A stretch of DNA of 64,000 nucleotides from Antedon mediterranea (taxonomy: Eukaryota > Echinodermata > Crinoidea > Comatulida > Antedonidae), in assembly GCF_964355755.1 (NCBI RefSeq), contig NC_092670.1, positions 11,405,201 through 11,469,200 of the forward strand. The letters are read 5' to 3'. The first letter of the stretch is position 1. The number at the start of each line of letters is the position of its first letter. This document shows, piece after piece, positions 36,257 through 49,924 of this stretch. The position numbers and the translations under genes were made by a program. A model generated the notes under the pieces. The model had not been told where the DNA came from and did not search any database. It saw nothing but the letters and a program-made list of their open reading frames with translations.

Positions 36257-36457
36257 CAGTAGCGTAACGCAGAGGCCTGGTCCCCTGGTTTAGGAACTCT
36301 TAAGTAGCCCTTCTCTTTATCGCTGGAGGCCTCGGGCGTTTTTAGTCTTTTCGACATATTTTAATGCCTGTTTTCACTCTGGGCACTGCTCAGGGGCACA
36401 TAAGCTCCGAGGCCCCCCTGGGTTAGCTAGTGAGCGCTCATAGCCGTTACGTCATTG
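36257..36457. mobile_element. Short non-autonomous hAT-like element, copy 1
   Basis: About 200 bp, GC-richer than its flanks. It begins CAGTAGCGTAACGC and ends with the inverse GCCGTTACGTCATTG. The interior (CCCCTGG near the left end; CATAAGCTCCG and GGGTT near the right end) matches the copy at 51304. No reading frame. Flanking duplication unclear. Confidence 0.6.
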
Positions 36458-37585
36458 AGTATAGAGACTATACGCGAGAATACTCGTGATAAAAACAGAC
36501 GGTCCTCGCATACTACATATATGCGCGGCAATGTTAAAGGCAAAGTAATATATTTTTTTAGTACAACTGAATGCTGACTGGGCTTACAAGCAGGATTTGA
36601 AGACATTCAATTAAGTTTATTAAAGATGTAATAAATTCATACTGATCATCATATTAATCCTTTTTAAATTATGTCTACATAGCAGTGCCGTCTGCTAATA
36701 AGGGTTTTTATTGTGTGGGAGATACCGATTAATCATATAATAAATGGTCTGTTTTACGTCATGCAGGCAATAACAAAACAATGCGTAATTATATAACTCG
36801 AGTTCATGTTTTTACTGAATCCGATAATTCACTACAATATTGCAAATTTCGTGTAAGGAGATGATTCAATATTTACCACGCATATGGTGTTATTACTTTT
36901 CGACCGGGCAAAGTTTAAAATACTGTTCGTCTAATTGTTTAATTAGAGTCAATATCTAGGTCATCATAACATTCATAAGTCTAATAATCTGCGTCCGCTA
37001 TTTCTACATCCGGGCATCGAAATGGCCATTAAAAGCTCATGACGGTATGATACTTAAAAAGAGAGAGAATTGCCAAACCTTATACAATTTCGTGTTTCCA
37101 CAAAAATGTCAGGCAAACTCTCTCAATATCTCCACGTAACAAAAAAAAAATGACTAGAACTAGCAATCCTCCTCCGATAATTCATTACTCTAATGCGGTG
37201 ACCGATCAGTCGAAAGAACCTGTGGAAATTTGCTAGGCTGTTGAACTATATTTCTGAACACACTAATGTCTGCCGTAGCCCGTAAAATCCTCTGGAAATC
37301 AAAGATTGCAAGATAGCTGATATCCAACCGAGCTGTCACTATAGTAGGCTATCAGAATGTCTGGTTTCTCGTGAATATTGGGTATCCTGGATACACATAT
37401 CACATTATACATTGTTTATAAAACTATGACAGAGATATCGTGTGTTAAATGTATTTAATGTTTTTACATGGTGTTTTTTATTACAAATGTAACGGGGAGC
37501 TGAGTCTCACATTTTATAATTATTATGTGACAATAAAGTATATCTATGTCTATGTCTTTGTCTATTTAATACAGCCAGACTTGTA

Positions 37586-37695
37586 TCTAGATGACTTGCG
37601 ATAGTCAGTTAGACTCTATTTAGTGACGACTGTAGAATCGGGTGGATATCACATAAGCCCTCTACATAATCTCTCTCAACTATAGCACCCAATAA
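37586..37695. repeat. Dispersed repeat, copy 2
   Basis: CTAGATGACTTGCGATAGTC and GTTAGACTCTATTTAGTGAC match 755-800. It is followed by TAATCTCTCTC and GGCCGATCGG. Confidence 0.45.
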
Positions 37696-38210
37696 GGCCG
37701 ATCGGTTTTGAACTGAAGGCTAAAAAACTTGAATTAAACAAAACCTCTGAATTAAACTAAATGAAGCGTTACCGGACTACGCCCATCCCATTATCTTAAT
37801 TTGTTCAATATCTAGGAACATTTTGTGATACATCGTCCCACATTCGTCACGTGTTACAGTTTATTTGCACATAATGATCATAACAATGGATATTTAAATG
37901 ATAATAAACACAGCCTGAGGTCAATAGATTATAGAAAACATGTTGGTATTGTGTTATGATAAATATGATAAAAACAAGAAAGAAAGAGAGAATGAGAAAA
38001 TGTATATTACAGAACCTAAAACGGTATACAGATTTACATTCAGTATTACAAATTGAGATGCGGCATAATAAATTAATAAAATTAAATATTCTATTATAGG
38101 TTATGGTTAAAACAATTTGCATTTAAGAATCTACCCCACCTCCATTATGAAATTTGCCATAGTTATAGGTCTATCAAGGTAATCTTAAAGGGGCTCCGGA
38201 TATCAAAGGG

Positions 38211-38629
38211 TTAAATCAAAGAACTTATAACACAAGAATCTCCTGTTCTTCAATTTGCATTCAAAACACAGTATCGGAAGTACAGGGTTAAAAGGTCAAA
38301 CTGGGCGACGCCATTTCACAGCATGGAGCAGCGCCCCCTCCAAACTAGGAAGTCAATTACTCTACCCCCTAGAGTATTAGCAGATCCCCTCTATGATTTT
38401 GACTTTCTAATTTGATGCGGGCGCCCTACTCCTCAGTCAATTACTCTATCCCCCCTAGAGCATTAGCAGATCCCCTCTATGATTTTGACTTTCTAATTTG
38501 ATGCGGGCGCCCTACTCCATGGCTCACAATGGCGCCACCCATAGCTCTATTCTATCCCACAATGCCTTTCGAAATTGTTACGCGCTTCGGACGAACAGGA
38601 GATTCTTGTGTTATAAGTTCTTTGGTTAA
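38211..38629. mobile_element. TTAA-flanked palindromic element with internal duplication
   Basis: Inverted arms of about 32 bp (38217-38249 and 38593-38624, both with CTTATAACACAAGAATCTCC in one orientation) lie just inside TTAA at each end, suggesting a piggyBac-type MITE. The interior contains a direct repeat of about 85 bp (38350-38434 and 38435-38517) with TCTATGATTTTGACTTTC and GCGGGCGCCC. Confidence 0.6.
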
Positions 38630-40659
38630 ATGTAGCTGCGACACGATCAGTTCCACGCGCGCCCTTTACACCACGCGCCGCGGAGAATACGTAGGCGTAC
38701 ATAGTACAGTACTGTTGGTATTTGTCGCAGCCACACATAAGATCAAACGACAATTTTACATGTTTATCAAAAGCTTCCTGGTTTACTTATTAGGCTAATA
38801 AAAATAGGAAAAAGTAAGAGGATAAAAATGATGCAGTGTATGTTTTCATCTTCAAGTCTACAAAAACAAAATTTAATACCATATTACAAATTATTCTCAT
38901 ATAAAATCGTTTCGTGGCTTCCGCGCTACGCAGACGACATAATCCTTATTCATTAAGGACCGTTTTAAGCAATGTTTGAAATGCACATTCATGTCGTTTA
39001 ATTTAATCATATTTCTATTTTTATTATTGTAACTTGTTCATATCGAGTCTTGACGCAAGCACCTGGGAAAAACTGGTTGTAAGCGGTTTTCGTCTTGTTA
39101 CGACACAATTTTAAAATATAACCTACTATAATACTTTGCGAATAAATTACGAATATACTCAACATTATCTTTATTATTCATTATAACACACTAAGTAGAT
39201 TTTTGTCATTTGATTGGACGATTGTGGGTCACATGATATTAAATAAATCGTTATGTACCACTGTTATATATAGCACATCTCCTCACAGTGCAAGGTGAAA
39301 TCCAATTTTGTATTGGCATATTCAAATTGGCACTCGGTCAGAGCAAAACATGTTAGAGAGCGATATTTACTAATTTAGAACAAAAAGCACATAATTTTGG
39401 TAAATTAATGGTAACTACTCTAGAAGACGAGAAATCGTTGGAAATAAACAGAATTAGCCAATAGACCAGTTTCAGTTGCCTTGCGATTATTTGCATCGTT
39501 AATTCTCCTCAAGCTAGGCCTATGTTGTTTAAAATTCACAGTAGGTTTTGTTACAAAAGACTGTTTGTTTTTTTCGTTTGTTCGTGCAATTGGGCAACTA
39601 ATTTCATGAGGTGAAAGTAAAATTGTATATTTTTACGCGGCTTTGTCTCGTGAAACATCCCTTTAATCTTTCATCATTTTATTAATTTCCTCGAAATAAA
39701 CATTCATGTTTGTCATGTCATGTTTAAAAGCCAAAATGGTCGTGATCGGATGCGGTTCCTTCTCCCCCTCTCTTTCGTCATTCAATTACATTTGAGTAGA
39801 CTTTAAGAGAAAAAATATAAACCGTATACTCTGAATAAGTTCTTTTTTTTTTTCTTGTTTAAAAAATAATAATACATACACCGAGAAGCTTAGACAAATT
39901 GTCCAACCTCGGCTCACCTATGATGGTTATTGCATCCTAGGCCTCGGTTAACAGACCAAAAAATGTATTTTTCGTCCAAAACAATAAAGAAATTACATTA
40001 TTAATATTGTGACACCAGTAATAGGTTTAACGCTCTGTTAATTACATTCACTATCATTTTCTTCAAGGTAATACCACTTTAGTGTTCCTGATGAAATCTC
40101 AAATGGCCATTCACAATCAAATCCTAATGTTCTCAATTAAGATTTAGTCGGCATAATGTATAGACAACATGCACTTACATTAGGATACGAATACATCCCT
40201 GTTAGATGCTACAGTACCGTACTACTAACATTATAATTGAAGGCAATAAAATGCCATAATTTTCACGGTCATCATTCAGTTTTCACGTAAGTAATATTGT
40301 AACCTCTAATTTTCGCAATCAAATTATTCCATTATCGTGTCAATGTTCGCTGGCTCTCGTGTTTTTTTATTTGGTTTTTCTGTTTATGTTATTAGGCCTA
40401 CTGCTTTCAAATTAATTGACAAACCAATTTCATAATTCGACAGTGGTACCACAAATAGATATTGTACGCACGTGTACATTAACAATTACGTAATAATCAT
40501 GTGTTTGTGTTATTGGTTATAATATTTGAGATTGTATCACTGATATTGGGCCTACTGTAGGTAATAATTATATTGTTTAGATTTATTTTATTTCATGCGT
40601 TTTTATTCCAAAAAGTACTGCATCCTTCACACATGCTACACTTTCCCGATGCCATAATT
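38630..40659. other. Gene-free stretch
   Basis: One dispersed repeat at 39183. No coding signal noticed. Confidence 0.45.
39183..39252. repeat. Dispersed repeat, copy 1
   Basis: CTAAGTAGATTTTTGTCATT, GATTGTGGGTCACA and TGATATTAAATAA recur 3' of the mosaic gene at 63393. Confidence 0.45.
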
Positions 40660-40795
40660 GTAACCATTTTTATTTCATTTTATTTATTTTGTTAGATAAT
40701 AGCAAATAATAACATAAAATACACAATGAACAACGCTAGTAGTTCACAATCCAGATGCAAGGGGTTTTCCACAAAAAGAAGCCAAGTGGCTCATC
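40660..40795 (-). mobile_element. LINE-like 3' end, minus strand
   Basis: The minus strand reads GTGGAAAACCCCTTGCATCT, then an AT-rich tail with CAAAATAAATAAAATG. Confidence 0.3.
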
Positions 40796-40837
40796 ACATA
40801 AAAGCATTGTGATTCAGTGGTTCGCCAAAATCTAGTT

Positions 40838-40985
40838 TAGTTCTAAATTGGACGCAAGGCAGGGACATAAGCTCTACAAAACCGAGTTGACCAATGACAA
40901 GCATTAGGCTAACCTTAACATGTTGAGGCTTGGTTCTAAATTCGACGCAGGGACGTAAGCGCAAAGCAACCGAGTTGACAATGTG
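40838..40985. repeat. Two family A left ends in tandem
   Basis: GGACGCAAGGCAGGGACATA with ACCGAGTTGACCAATGACAA, then about 80 bp on TTCGACGCAGGGACGTAAGC with ACCGAGTTGACAATG, lie in the same orientation. Confidence 0.4.
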
Positions 40986-41957
40986 ACGGCTGTATCGTAG
41001 GCCATAAACCAAACCCTATTGCAGGCGTCATGTAATTCGTATGTGAAACTGTAGTACAGTATTAGGCTGTGACGCAATAATGTGGCGAGCAGAGAATCGG
41101 ATACATTCTTAAGCTATATTAATGTAAAGTAAGAAATCGTAAGTTAATGAAAAAGCGTATTGTTTTAAAAAACACAATTTTCTGACCAATTTTTTAGAAA
41201 TGATTTTCAGGAAAATATTGTCATATTTTCCATGTCTTTGTTGTAATCACTTTCAATTAAGCATGTTTACACAAAAAGTAAGCTGAGAAAGTATGAGTGG
41301 ATCTCCAGCTATCCGTGGTGATGTCGAAATATTGAAATTAGCGTTTGTCTTTTCTTTATTATTATCTTCAAAAAGAGAGAAATTATTTCTTATTATTATG
41401 GTTTGTTATTGATTCCAGCTATTTCATTTTTGTTCCGGTCACATTATCAAAAACATGAATAATATATAAATTAATCTATGTAATTATGAAACATTAATAA
41501 ACATTATGTTGCCAGAAGGCTGCATCTGTATCCTTACACAAAAAAAGCGGAATTCCAAAAATGAAATTATTTCTTGAAAATTTATGACATGACGTTTTAA
41601 ACTGTTACTGAAAATATATACGACCTTAAGCATTTTAAACATGGGTCACATGATGAGACTAAATTACCTCATGTTGAAATATTGGAAATCCTGAACATTC
41701 ACTAATGTCAAAACGAATGAGAAACATTTCCTAAAACAATTTTAAGAAGGTAATTTTTAAAGATACGCCGCAAACGCAATGACATAAAAATAAACGACAC
41801 GCTTACTAGCAAATATTACGATACATCAAAAATGACTTTTTAAATGGCAGAAAAAACACGAAAACCAAACTGATCGTTTGTTTTGAGTTAAAAAGGTTAT
41901 TGTTACACTACAATGAAACTTTCCAAATATCCAATTTGTTAGGCCCGACTGACTACT

Positions 41958-42118
41958 AGGATGACTCGCGCGTACAAAATCGTAATTTATCAACATTTAA
42001 ACGCGCGCGTACAGAACCAAACCTTGTCTTAAATAAAAACAAAATCGTACTTTATTATTCTTGTTTAAACGCGTGCGTACAAAATCGTACTTTAATATCC
42101 TTTGTGCGTACAACACAG
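41958..42118. repeat. Degenerate repeat of GCGCGTACA / AAATCGTACTTTA
   Basis: Three to four copies of TTTAAACGCGCGCGTAC with AAAATCGTACTTTA. Confidence 0.55.
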
Positions 42119-43861
42119 TACTAATTTGATCGTTTTAATAAATACCGACAGGCGTAGTAAACTGTATTCCATCATAGATGTTGGCATTCAATAATTAAAA
42201 CTACGCCATGTGTTACAAATGGTCAAGAAATTAGAACAATCAACAAACACCTGTAGGCTAACACGGCCGGCTTCAACTATTCCGTTTTCAGAATTATGTG
42301 TAGGCCTACACGTGGGACTTCAATATTGTTAATTGCTTAATAATTGTTGATGACTAATATAATAATGGAAGATTGCTCAAATTAGCCTATAAATACTGTT
42401 TTCATTCATTTTACGTTCATTTTTCCGAAAATGTGAGTTGAGTCTGCAATTATAAAATCACTTATTTTCTACAAATGTGTGATTTAGTACAGGTCCGCTG
42501 GTCAATAAAAGCCATGGAGAGATTTGATCCCTGGCATTAACTAGCCGGTTTTTGGCCAGTAAATGTGTACAGACATTGTGTATGTTTAAAAAATTGATGA
42601 GCAGTAACATTTAATTCGAGCCAGTAACAAAACTGTTTTACATGCCGAATAACCTGAATGACGACCCTAGTATTTTTTTACGGTAAATATTGTTTATCAG
42701 CATCAGTGTTTATAGTTTCTATCTTACGTTTAAAATAAATTATAGTACAGTATTAAAATAAAAGCAAATACATGGACACTGCATGTACACTATAGTTAAG
42801 TTACATATTAATTCAATGCAAAATACTGGTTGATGCATACAGTAGTCTTCGTCTATTTCATTTAGGACCGTTGTTAATTTAATAGAAATACTTACATCCT
42901 AGGTTTAACAGGATCAGGCAATCTGTACTAGCAACACTGTGATATTAACTATGTTTGAAAGAAGAAGATCGTACTTACAAGTTAATCAATTAGGTAGCGG
43001 TTGTTTCATAGAGCGTAGATGCAATCCGTCCGTTTCGTTTCAATCTTCTTGGCTAATTGAACACAACTACTACTCAGCTCTATATTTTCACCAATCCCAT
43101 GTCTATATTCGAGGCATTGCCAATAACGAAGTCTGATTGGTCAGAATTTTTCACTTAATCGACGGATCACCAATAACAACATAAGTTACGATGTAAACCA
43201 TTTATTTTCACGTTCATAAAAAATTCAAATTAAATCCGTTAATTTTGGTGATAAAATGAATTGATTACCTATTCATTGTTAATAACTTTATTTTCGCGGG
43301 TCGTTAATTCGCGATCGTTCTATAATAATAATAATAATCGGACTCTAATATAATGAGATCATGCATAGAATGAAATGTGATCATTGCAAAATTGACAACA
43401 GTAATTGTACAGACATTAATTCATTTTTGTATCCATAAAACGTTGGCGCTTAACAGTTTAGGTGACGTCACAGTGACGATCCAGCAATTAAGCAAATAGG
43501 GTGGTGGGGTTGGGGAGAGAAGGTACACAAACATGACATTTGATATGGTAGGCTAAAAAAATTCTACAGACAGTTTTTCCCCTCAAGACTTTCTCTGAAT
43601 AAATTGTTATAGATCAAACACCGGTAGGTTATGTCAACGGATTTGTGACTGAATGGTAGAGTTTAGCTCGTTAAATTGGAGTAGGCCTACTTGGTTCGAA
43701 AACATCGACTTCATTTTGTAAACAGAATGACTAACTAGCACTAAATTGATTAATACAGAAAGCATGCATACTTTGATGTCCATAAGATTTTTTATAATAA
43801 CTCTGTACCTTATTATGTCCATTTTGAAAGAATTAATAGTTACCACACAAGAAATAGTCAG
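42119..43861. other. Gene-free stretch
   Basis: Short frames at 42939 (plus) and 43634 (minus) show no domain. An ATA repeat lies at 43321-43337. Confidence 0.45.
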
Positions 43862-44515
43862 TTAAATTAGGATACCCTTTTCAATTGGTAAATGTAATAC
43901 CACTTTTTATTATCGTGGTTTAAAAGCTTGGAACGATCTACATAATTACATAAAATGTATTAACAATAATAATATTCCTAAACATGCTGTTAAAAAGCAC
44001 TTATCGAGTCTCATACCATTATAACAAATATTTTTAAAAATACGCATGTAATTAAAATTACATGCGTATTTTGTATTTATTTATAGTCTTCACATTTTTA
44101 GTGTATCATATTTTTAAGTCTATTTCTCTATGCCATTTTTGTTTATTGTGTACTCGTTTTTGTAGTTTTACCGTTTTTTGTTTTTGTCGCTCAAGTTTAT
44201 GATAATAGGATCCCATTGGAAATAAGTTGTTTTTTCGACTTTATGGGCTATCCTAGGTTTCTTGTGTACTGTGCAATACTTTATGGGCTATCCTAGGTTT
44301 CTTGTGTACTGTGCAATACTTTATGGGCTATCCTAGGTTTCTTGTGTACTGTGCAATACTTTATGGGCTATCCTAGGTTTCTTGTGTACTGTGCAATACT
44401 TTATGGGCTATCCTAGGTTTCTTGTGTACTGTGCAATACTTTGCATGTTTCTATTAATGTATTTTTAATCTTTGTCTTGTAATTTTATGTTGAAACCTGA
44501 ATAAAATCAAATCAT
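43862..44515 (+). mobile_element. LINE 3' end with polymerase C-terminus and 40-bp repeats
   Basis: An open segment from about 43870 to a TAA near 44024 reads FYYRGLKAWNDL, then HAVKKHLSS. This is the typical RG...WN.LP...K..L tail of non-LTR retrotransposon polymerases. It is followed by a T-rich 3' UTR containing the 40-bp array, then CCTGAATAAAATC near 44500. The upstream part is lost. Confidence 0.6.
44241..44440. repeat. Perfect tandem array, 5 x 40 bp
   Basis: The unit begins TTATGGGCTATCCTAGGTTT and ends GTGTACTGTGCAATACT. Copies start at 44241, 44281, 44321, 44361 and 44401 and are identical. Confidence 0.97.
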
Positions 44516-46989
44516 ACTTGTACCTAAGCAGTTTGTGCCACCACACAATGGATTTCAAATGATGTATAATCTGCCTTGTGTGTCTGTGTTTTCTAATTAC
44601 CATGTTATGTAGGCATTGAACGGTGAAACTCTTCCCTGGTGTAGGTATCTCTAGTAGGCCTCGAGTGCGATTAGATCCGCGCAATAAATGGCCAGGAACT
44701 TCATAAACTTTGGAATGTCACATGACAGGTTGTATTATCAATAAAGAGATAATATACAACAATTAGGCCTAGGCCTCTACTGCACGCGTCGGTTATTGAA
44801 AATGAAAGTGCGACGCTTATTGGTCACGTACGTTTGCATTAGACTAGACAACAGGTAATAATAATAATTACAGAAATCATCATCAACCGTTACCGTATAT
44901 ATACCGCCGGCTTAGAAACAAGTAACGTCGGTAAATGACATGAAAGAAGACAAGTATTTACGTAAATCTGATATGAACAGAAAACAAACCTGTGATATAT
45001 AATTTACAACGCAACAATATCAGGTATCCACCTGCGAATGTCAATTACGCTGATTGAATCAATAGCGTCAACAACCCAATGAAATCGCGTACATCTCATC
45101 AATGAAGACACGCTCTTATTACCCCAGCTATTACGACTGCGTCTCCATCGCCAACACTTAACTAAATTAAAATACGTCAACCCGGGAAACTGACACGTCC
45201 TGACAGCGTTCTTTTCTCCTGCCTTTTAAAACGGTGTTTCTATTGAAATATGTGATTCAAACAGGTGGCTCACGACATATATGTTTAATTAATCAATTCA
45301 TATCTTTTTCAACCCTTCACCTCGTCTAACCGTCAACTTGATGCTTCATTAAATAAGATATTGTTATTAGTTGGTTAATAAGCTGTTTTTTTTTTGTTTA
45401 ACATTTCGAATTTTTGTCACATACGGTCTATATTCTTCAGAAAGGTATGACAGGCAATTGAAGCGTTATGGCCTTGGCCATTACTACTAAGTTACCCACT
45501 TACCTTAGGCTTAGCCTATTGTTTACTCTTCCCTGCCCTCATCAATACTGTATAGGCTTAGCACCTCCTTCTTAGTTGATGCAGTGTGTTAGTAGGTAAG
45601 GCTCCATTTACATTTGCGATTCGGGCTGGACGCGAATTTGTTTTTAAGAATGAATAATTCATGGTAGAAATTAGGGTACATTATAGCTACATAAGAATGG
45701 ACAAGTTGTGTTCACAACTTCATTATTAAATCTCGAATATAAATTTCAATCAATCAGTTAATGTTACCGAAATATTGAATAGCACGCCCTCTGTTGGTCT
45801 GCATTTCCAGATATTGAACGCTTAACGGTAAATATTTTCTTGTAAAATAAACGAATCAATTTCTGGCGTTTTAGCGTAAATATAAATATATTGAGTTTGT
45901 AAACATTGCGTATCACGTCCTTGTCTCCATATAATAATAGTTAATTTTGATACATATCTTTAGCTTTCGTCGTAAGTACGCTCGTACTGTAATAAATCTT
46001 TAAAATAAGTCAAAACTAACACCTTCTGATCTTGCTTAGTGCTCAGACCATTTATCTACAATTTATTACAATTTGAGACATAGTATTTACGTTTACACCG
46101 ATATATTATTTTTGAAACACCAACAAATCCAAATGCCTAACTTTAATGTTAGATTATTAATGTGTCTTATATATAATTGTATATAATATAATAAGAATAA
46201 TATAATACTGAAATAATAATCTAATCTATCTACTTTAATATCAGGGAGAGCTGTGTAGTATCCAAAACGGATTAAAAACTATTTCAGAATTAAATAAGTT
46301 TAATGTATGTTTGCCAAATTCCCAAAAGTAGTTAAGACTGGCACGTCGACCCACATTATAAATAACTATTTAATTGACCCCCCCCCCCTCATGATATTTA
46401 TTGATAATTAATTTACCCCCTCAACAAACTAAAAAACTTAATTTTAAATAGGGACTAAGACACGTCGTTAATTTAAGATGAAAAACATCATTCTCATAAT
46501 AATTGCTTTCATCTATTTGATCATTTTCAAAGAACATATTTTCTAAATGAAATGGCACCAACGTGACCAGCTAAAACATTTGGAGCGATAAACGAACAAA
46601 CTAATGCATATCAAGTACGATGGCCTTTTAATCGATAATCAAAACGGTAATTGTAAATTAAAGAACATTACAGCACGAATAGCTGTGGAAACGATAAAGC
46701 ATATAACATAATGTCCATTAAAACAATCTATAAACTAGAATGCATTAGAACATTGCTAATTGCATGTAAAACGGTCAATTAGCGTATACTGTTATTGTTA
46801 GTTGACTTACCTGTTCACGTTATTCCTGATCTCAAGCTTTCCGGTTTTAAAATGTGTGCGCACGCGGTTTTAAAATGTGTGCCATAAATGTGTATAACAT
46901 TATGAAAAAGTCCTGAAGCACCGCTGTTTCCTTCACGACGCGCGGCTCGTTCTGTTTTACCGCTAGAAACAAAAAGTTGGGTTATTATC
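44516..46989. other. Gene-free stretch
   Basis: No frame of interest and no palindrome identified. A C homopolymer of 12 lies near 46378. Confidence 0.45.
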
Positions 46990-47115
46990 AGTGACTGGGT
47001 GCCAAGGTTTATATCTCATAAATAAACCTGATGCTCAGAGCTACCCTTTAAATTAAGTTTTCTTGGAACAATGTGAACCTGATGCCTGGAGCTACCCTTT
47101 AAGTTGTCGATTTTT
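46990..47115. repeat. Two-copy tandem repeat of about 62 bp
   Basis: AACCTGATGC, GAGCTACCCTTTAA and TTTTCTTGGA occur twice. Confidence 0.6.
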
Positions 47116-47506
47116 CTTGGATAGTGCATCGCGTAATATAGTCTTCCGGGCTCAGTTGGAAGTTTCGTTTGGATATAGGTTATGGAGGTTTAGATACATA
47201 TATACATAACATACATAATGTAATATATGATAATGTAATGCAATAATACAAAAACAGGCTAACGATAATACAGTATGTGTATGTCTCTATTTAAATCTAT
47301 CATATCGTACTCATAAACCTGTTTTCCATGTGTTCGCGCTACCCCGCGATTTTCATTTTCATTTCGCGTCATAACCCATCCTGATCTGTGATTGGTTACA
47401 CAATATTCCGCGTCACAAAAAGTAGACACAATTCGTACTAATTAACTAACCACGTATGCCTACTAATTTATCTGAAGCGAAAAATTCGTCTCAGAGAGGG
47501 ATTTGT

Positions 47507-47566
47507 AAGATGGAAACTTAAATACGCATGCGTAGGCTATAGGCTGACGCTTTCGATTCGCGCGAC
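47507..47566. repeat. Dispersed repeat, copy 2
   Basis: GATGGAAACTTAAATACGCA, TGCGTA and CTTTCGATTCGCGCGA match 14216-14275. Confidence 0.45.
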
Positions 47567-48054
47567 CAAACATGCTTTATTTTCCATCAAGCGCATGCGC
47601 CACCAGTGTGATACGCACGCTATAAAAGTCTGAGAAAAGTAAAATGATAAACTGTAGGCGACTGTGTAACAGGTGGTTATTTGATTGCTCGTTTCATAAT
47701 AATACTATAACGTTTATTCAGCTGTACCTTTATGAATAACAGAACTGTCATACGTAGCCGTTCATAGTCACATTATTGTAGATTGTTGGTTAAGTAGTCG
47801 AGACACGTCGTCCAAATCGATTTAGTTTACCTTTTACATTGTTTTAATTATTTCCTTTCCATTTTAACGATTCGAAAATAAATATTATATGATGATAAAA
47901 CTACCAACAATATATGTCTGCTTTGTAGACGCGCTTGACGGCTTTAAATTAATTTGAGTTTTCTGTGGCCTTACCAATTATCTCATAATAGATTTCAAAA
48001 TAAACTGTTTAGCAATTGATGTATTATACAACTATAGGTGACAATTATATAATT

Positions 48055-48160
48055 GACACGTAGGTCCATCGCAATAATTTGACCAATCACGACGCGATTG
48101 ATCATCCTAAGCGTCGCTTATGATTGGTCAACTCACTTGCGTTGCAGCCAAGTGGGAACA
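48055..48160. repeat. Family A MITE copy (left end lost)
   Basis: TTGACCAATCACGACGCGAT and CGCTTATGATTGGTCAACTC form the central palindrome. The right end is CACTTGCGTTGCAGCCAAGT. Confidence 0.5.
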
Positions 48161-48177
48161 AAACAAAAACAAAGTTA

Positions 48178-48306
48178 TGTCCAAGTTTAGGATATGTGCC
48201 CATATATGGAAATGATGATGTTATATCACAACCATATTTGGGCATACCACTACCACATTTGGCCATATCACACATTTTTGTTACATTTAGTTTATAGTGT
48301 AGACCG
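48178..48306. repeat. Family C MITE copy (left end lost)
   Basis: GTGCCCATATATGGAAATGA, CATATTTGGGCATACCACTA, GGCCATATCACACATTTTTG and TTTATAGTGTAGACC follow the family C order. Confidence 0.5.
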
Positions 48307-48769
48307 ATATTTAAACAAACATATTATTCATCTGACTGTAATTTCACTCGAAAAATGTATGATTTACGAATGGATTTAAAAAAAATAATGAATGAATACA
48401 TGAATCTTAATAACAGTAAATTATGATATTTCCATATATCAAACTTTCAATAAAATTCAATAACATATCAAATGTATCTAGCTTCATATCATATTTAGAG
48501 ATAATGACATATCAAATGAATATAATGACATATCGAATTATTTAATAACAACATAAATTCTATATAATAATGCAGAATATATCATGCAATCCTCAATAGA
48601 AACATCATGTTACGTCTATTCGGTCAGGTTTTTTTCGTACATAAGTTGGGGACCCCATGTGAAAGATAGCAGAACTACTCCCTAAATATAACTAAACTTA
48701 ACCCTCTAATAATCTCTCTCTCACTATAAAGTAAAAGAAGTAGCTCATAAGAGTCGAACCCATATAAAG

Positions 48770-49075
48770 ACATGATTAGCTTTTAAACGTGTTTAATTTG
48801 CCATGTGTGGAGCTCATGTGTGGAGCTTTTTTCCGCCACATTAAATCGTATTCACGCAAAACGCTAAACATGTTGACTGAACATAGTGACATGTTGACTG
48901 CTAATTAATGAGTGAAGGAAAACAACATGTAGCTATAAACACGTTTAGGCTTTAAACACGTACAATGTAACTATGTTTTTGAAAGCTAAATGTTAAAAAA
49001 GTGGTTACAAAACACATGTTTAAGATCAAAACACATGTTTAAGATCAAAACACTTATATTTTTACAGTGTATATT
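48770..49075. repeat. Family D element, right two-thirds
   Basis: TTTAAACGTGTTTAATTTGC, CAACATGTAGCTATAAACAC and ACATGTTTAAGATC (twice in tandem) match 16430-16680. The left terminal arm is missing. Confidence 0.6.
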
Positions 49076-49194
49076 TACTTATTTACTTAATGTGTCCCCT
49101 TATAATATGGCGTCCATTGTATAAAGTCAACTACAACGAGGTGCTCATCTTATGACGAGTGAAGTGATGTCTCCGCTGATGATGATGAAGCTGT

Positions 49195-49890
49195 GTTGAT
49201 TCAGATTCAGATAATATTTATTTAGATAATAATGAATGAATATATACAAAATAGAAAAAAGATATTAAAGTGAACATAGATAAAGCAGTAATTGGTAGTC
49301 ATTATTATCATGGATCCCTTCTAGAAGTTAAAAACTTGTCTCGTAGGGACCCATAACAAAACACATTACTAAAAAAATTTAAAAAAAATAACCTAGAATA
49401 TATAATTATATAATTTAACATCTTCTTTATAAAAATTATTTAAATTATATTTCAATAGTTTCATGATAATTATAAATGAAATAACTACCGATATTGGTAA
49501 ATGAAAAAAAAAATATGTATACATAAATTATAATTCCAGTATATATATAGTATATACTATATATACATTATATATAGTATAAATTAAAGATTGCAATAAT
49601 AAACAACAACTAATATTTTGTGTAAGACATAAATAGTATATGAGTATAAATAATGATAATAAGCATATTAACTAAGCAGTATAATATTTAGATATATAAT
49701 GATTCTTTAACTTTTTTCGGAAAGTAAATAATGATATTGACGTTTTGATATTTGGTGGGATATTTGATGTTTTACCAATGAGTTATTCTTATAGAATGGT
49801 AATGTAAGGAAATTATCAGAAAAAAGAGTGCAATTTATATGGGAAGCCGAATTAGAAAAACTACACAAATCTGGAAAAAATAAACTCAAT
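49195..49890 (-). mobile_element. LINE 3' portion, minus strand
   Basis: A minus-strand frame (49889-49707) ends in LPFYKNNSLVKHQISH, resembling the LP..RTN..K.SI.Y.GP segment of CR1-like polymerases. The rest is 3' UTR-like with GTCCCTACGAGACAAG, ending in a TGAATC-type tail at 49195. Confidence 0.45.
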
Positions 49891-49924
49891 ATATAGACCT
49901 AAATCGTATGAAACTGTCATTTAT

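Noticed and set aside
38529-38798. 89-codon plus and 68-codon minus frames
   Set aside because: They lie over and beside the palindromic element at 38211 and have no domain.
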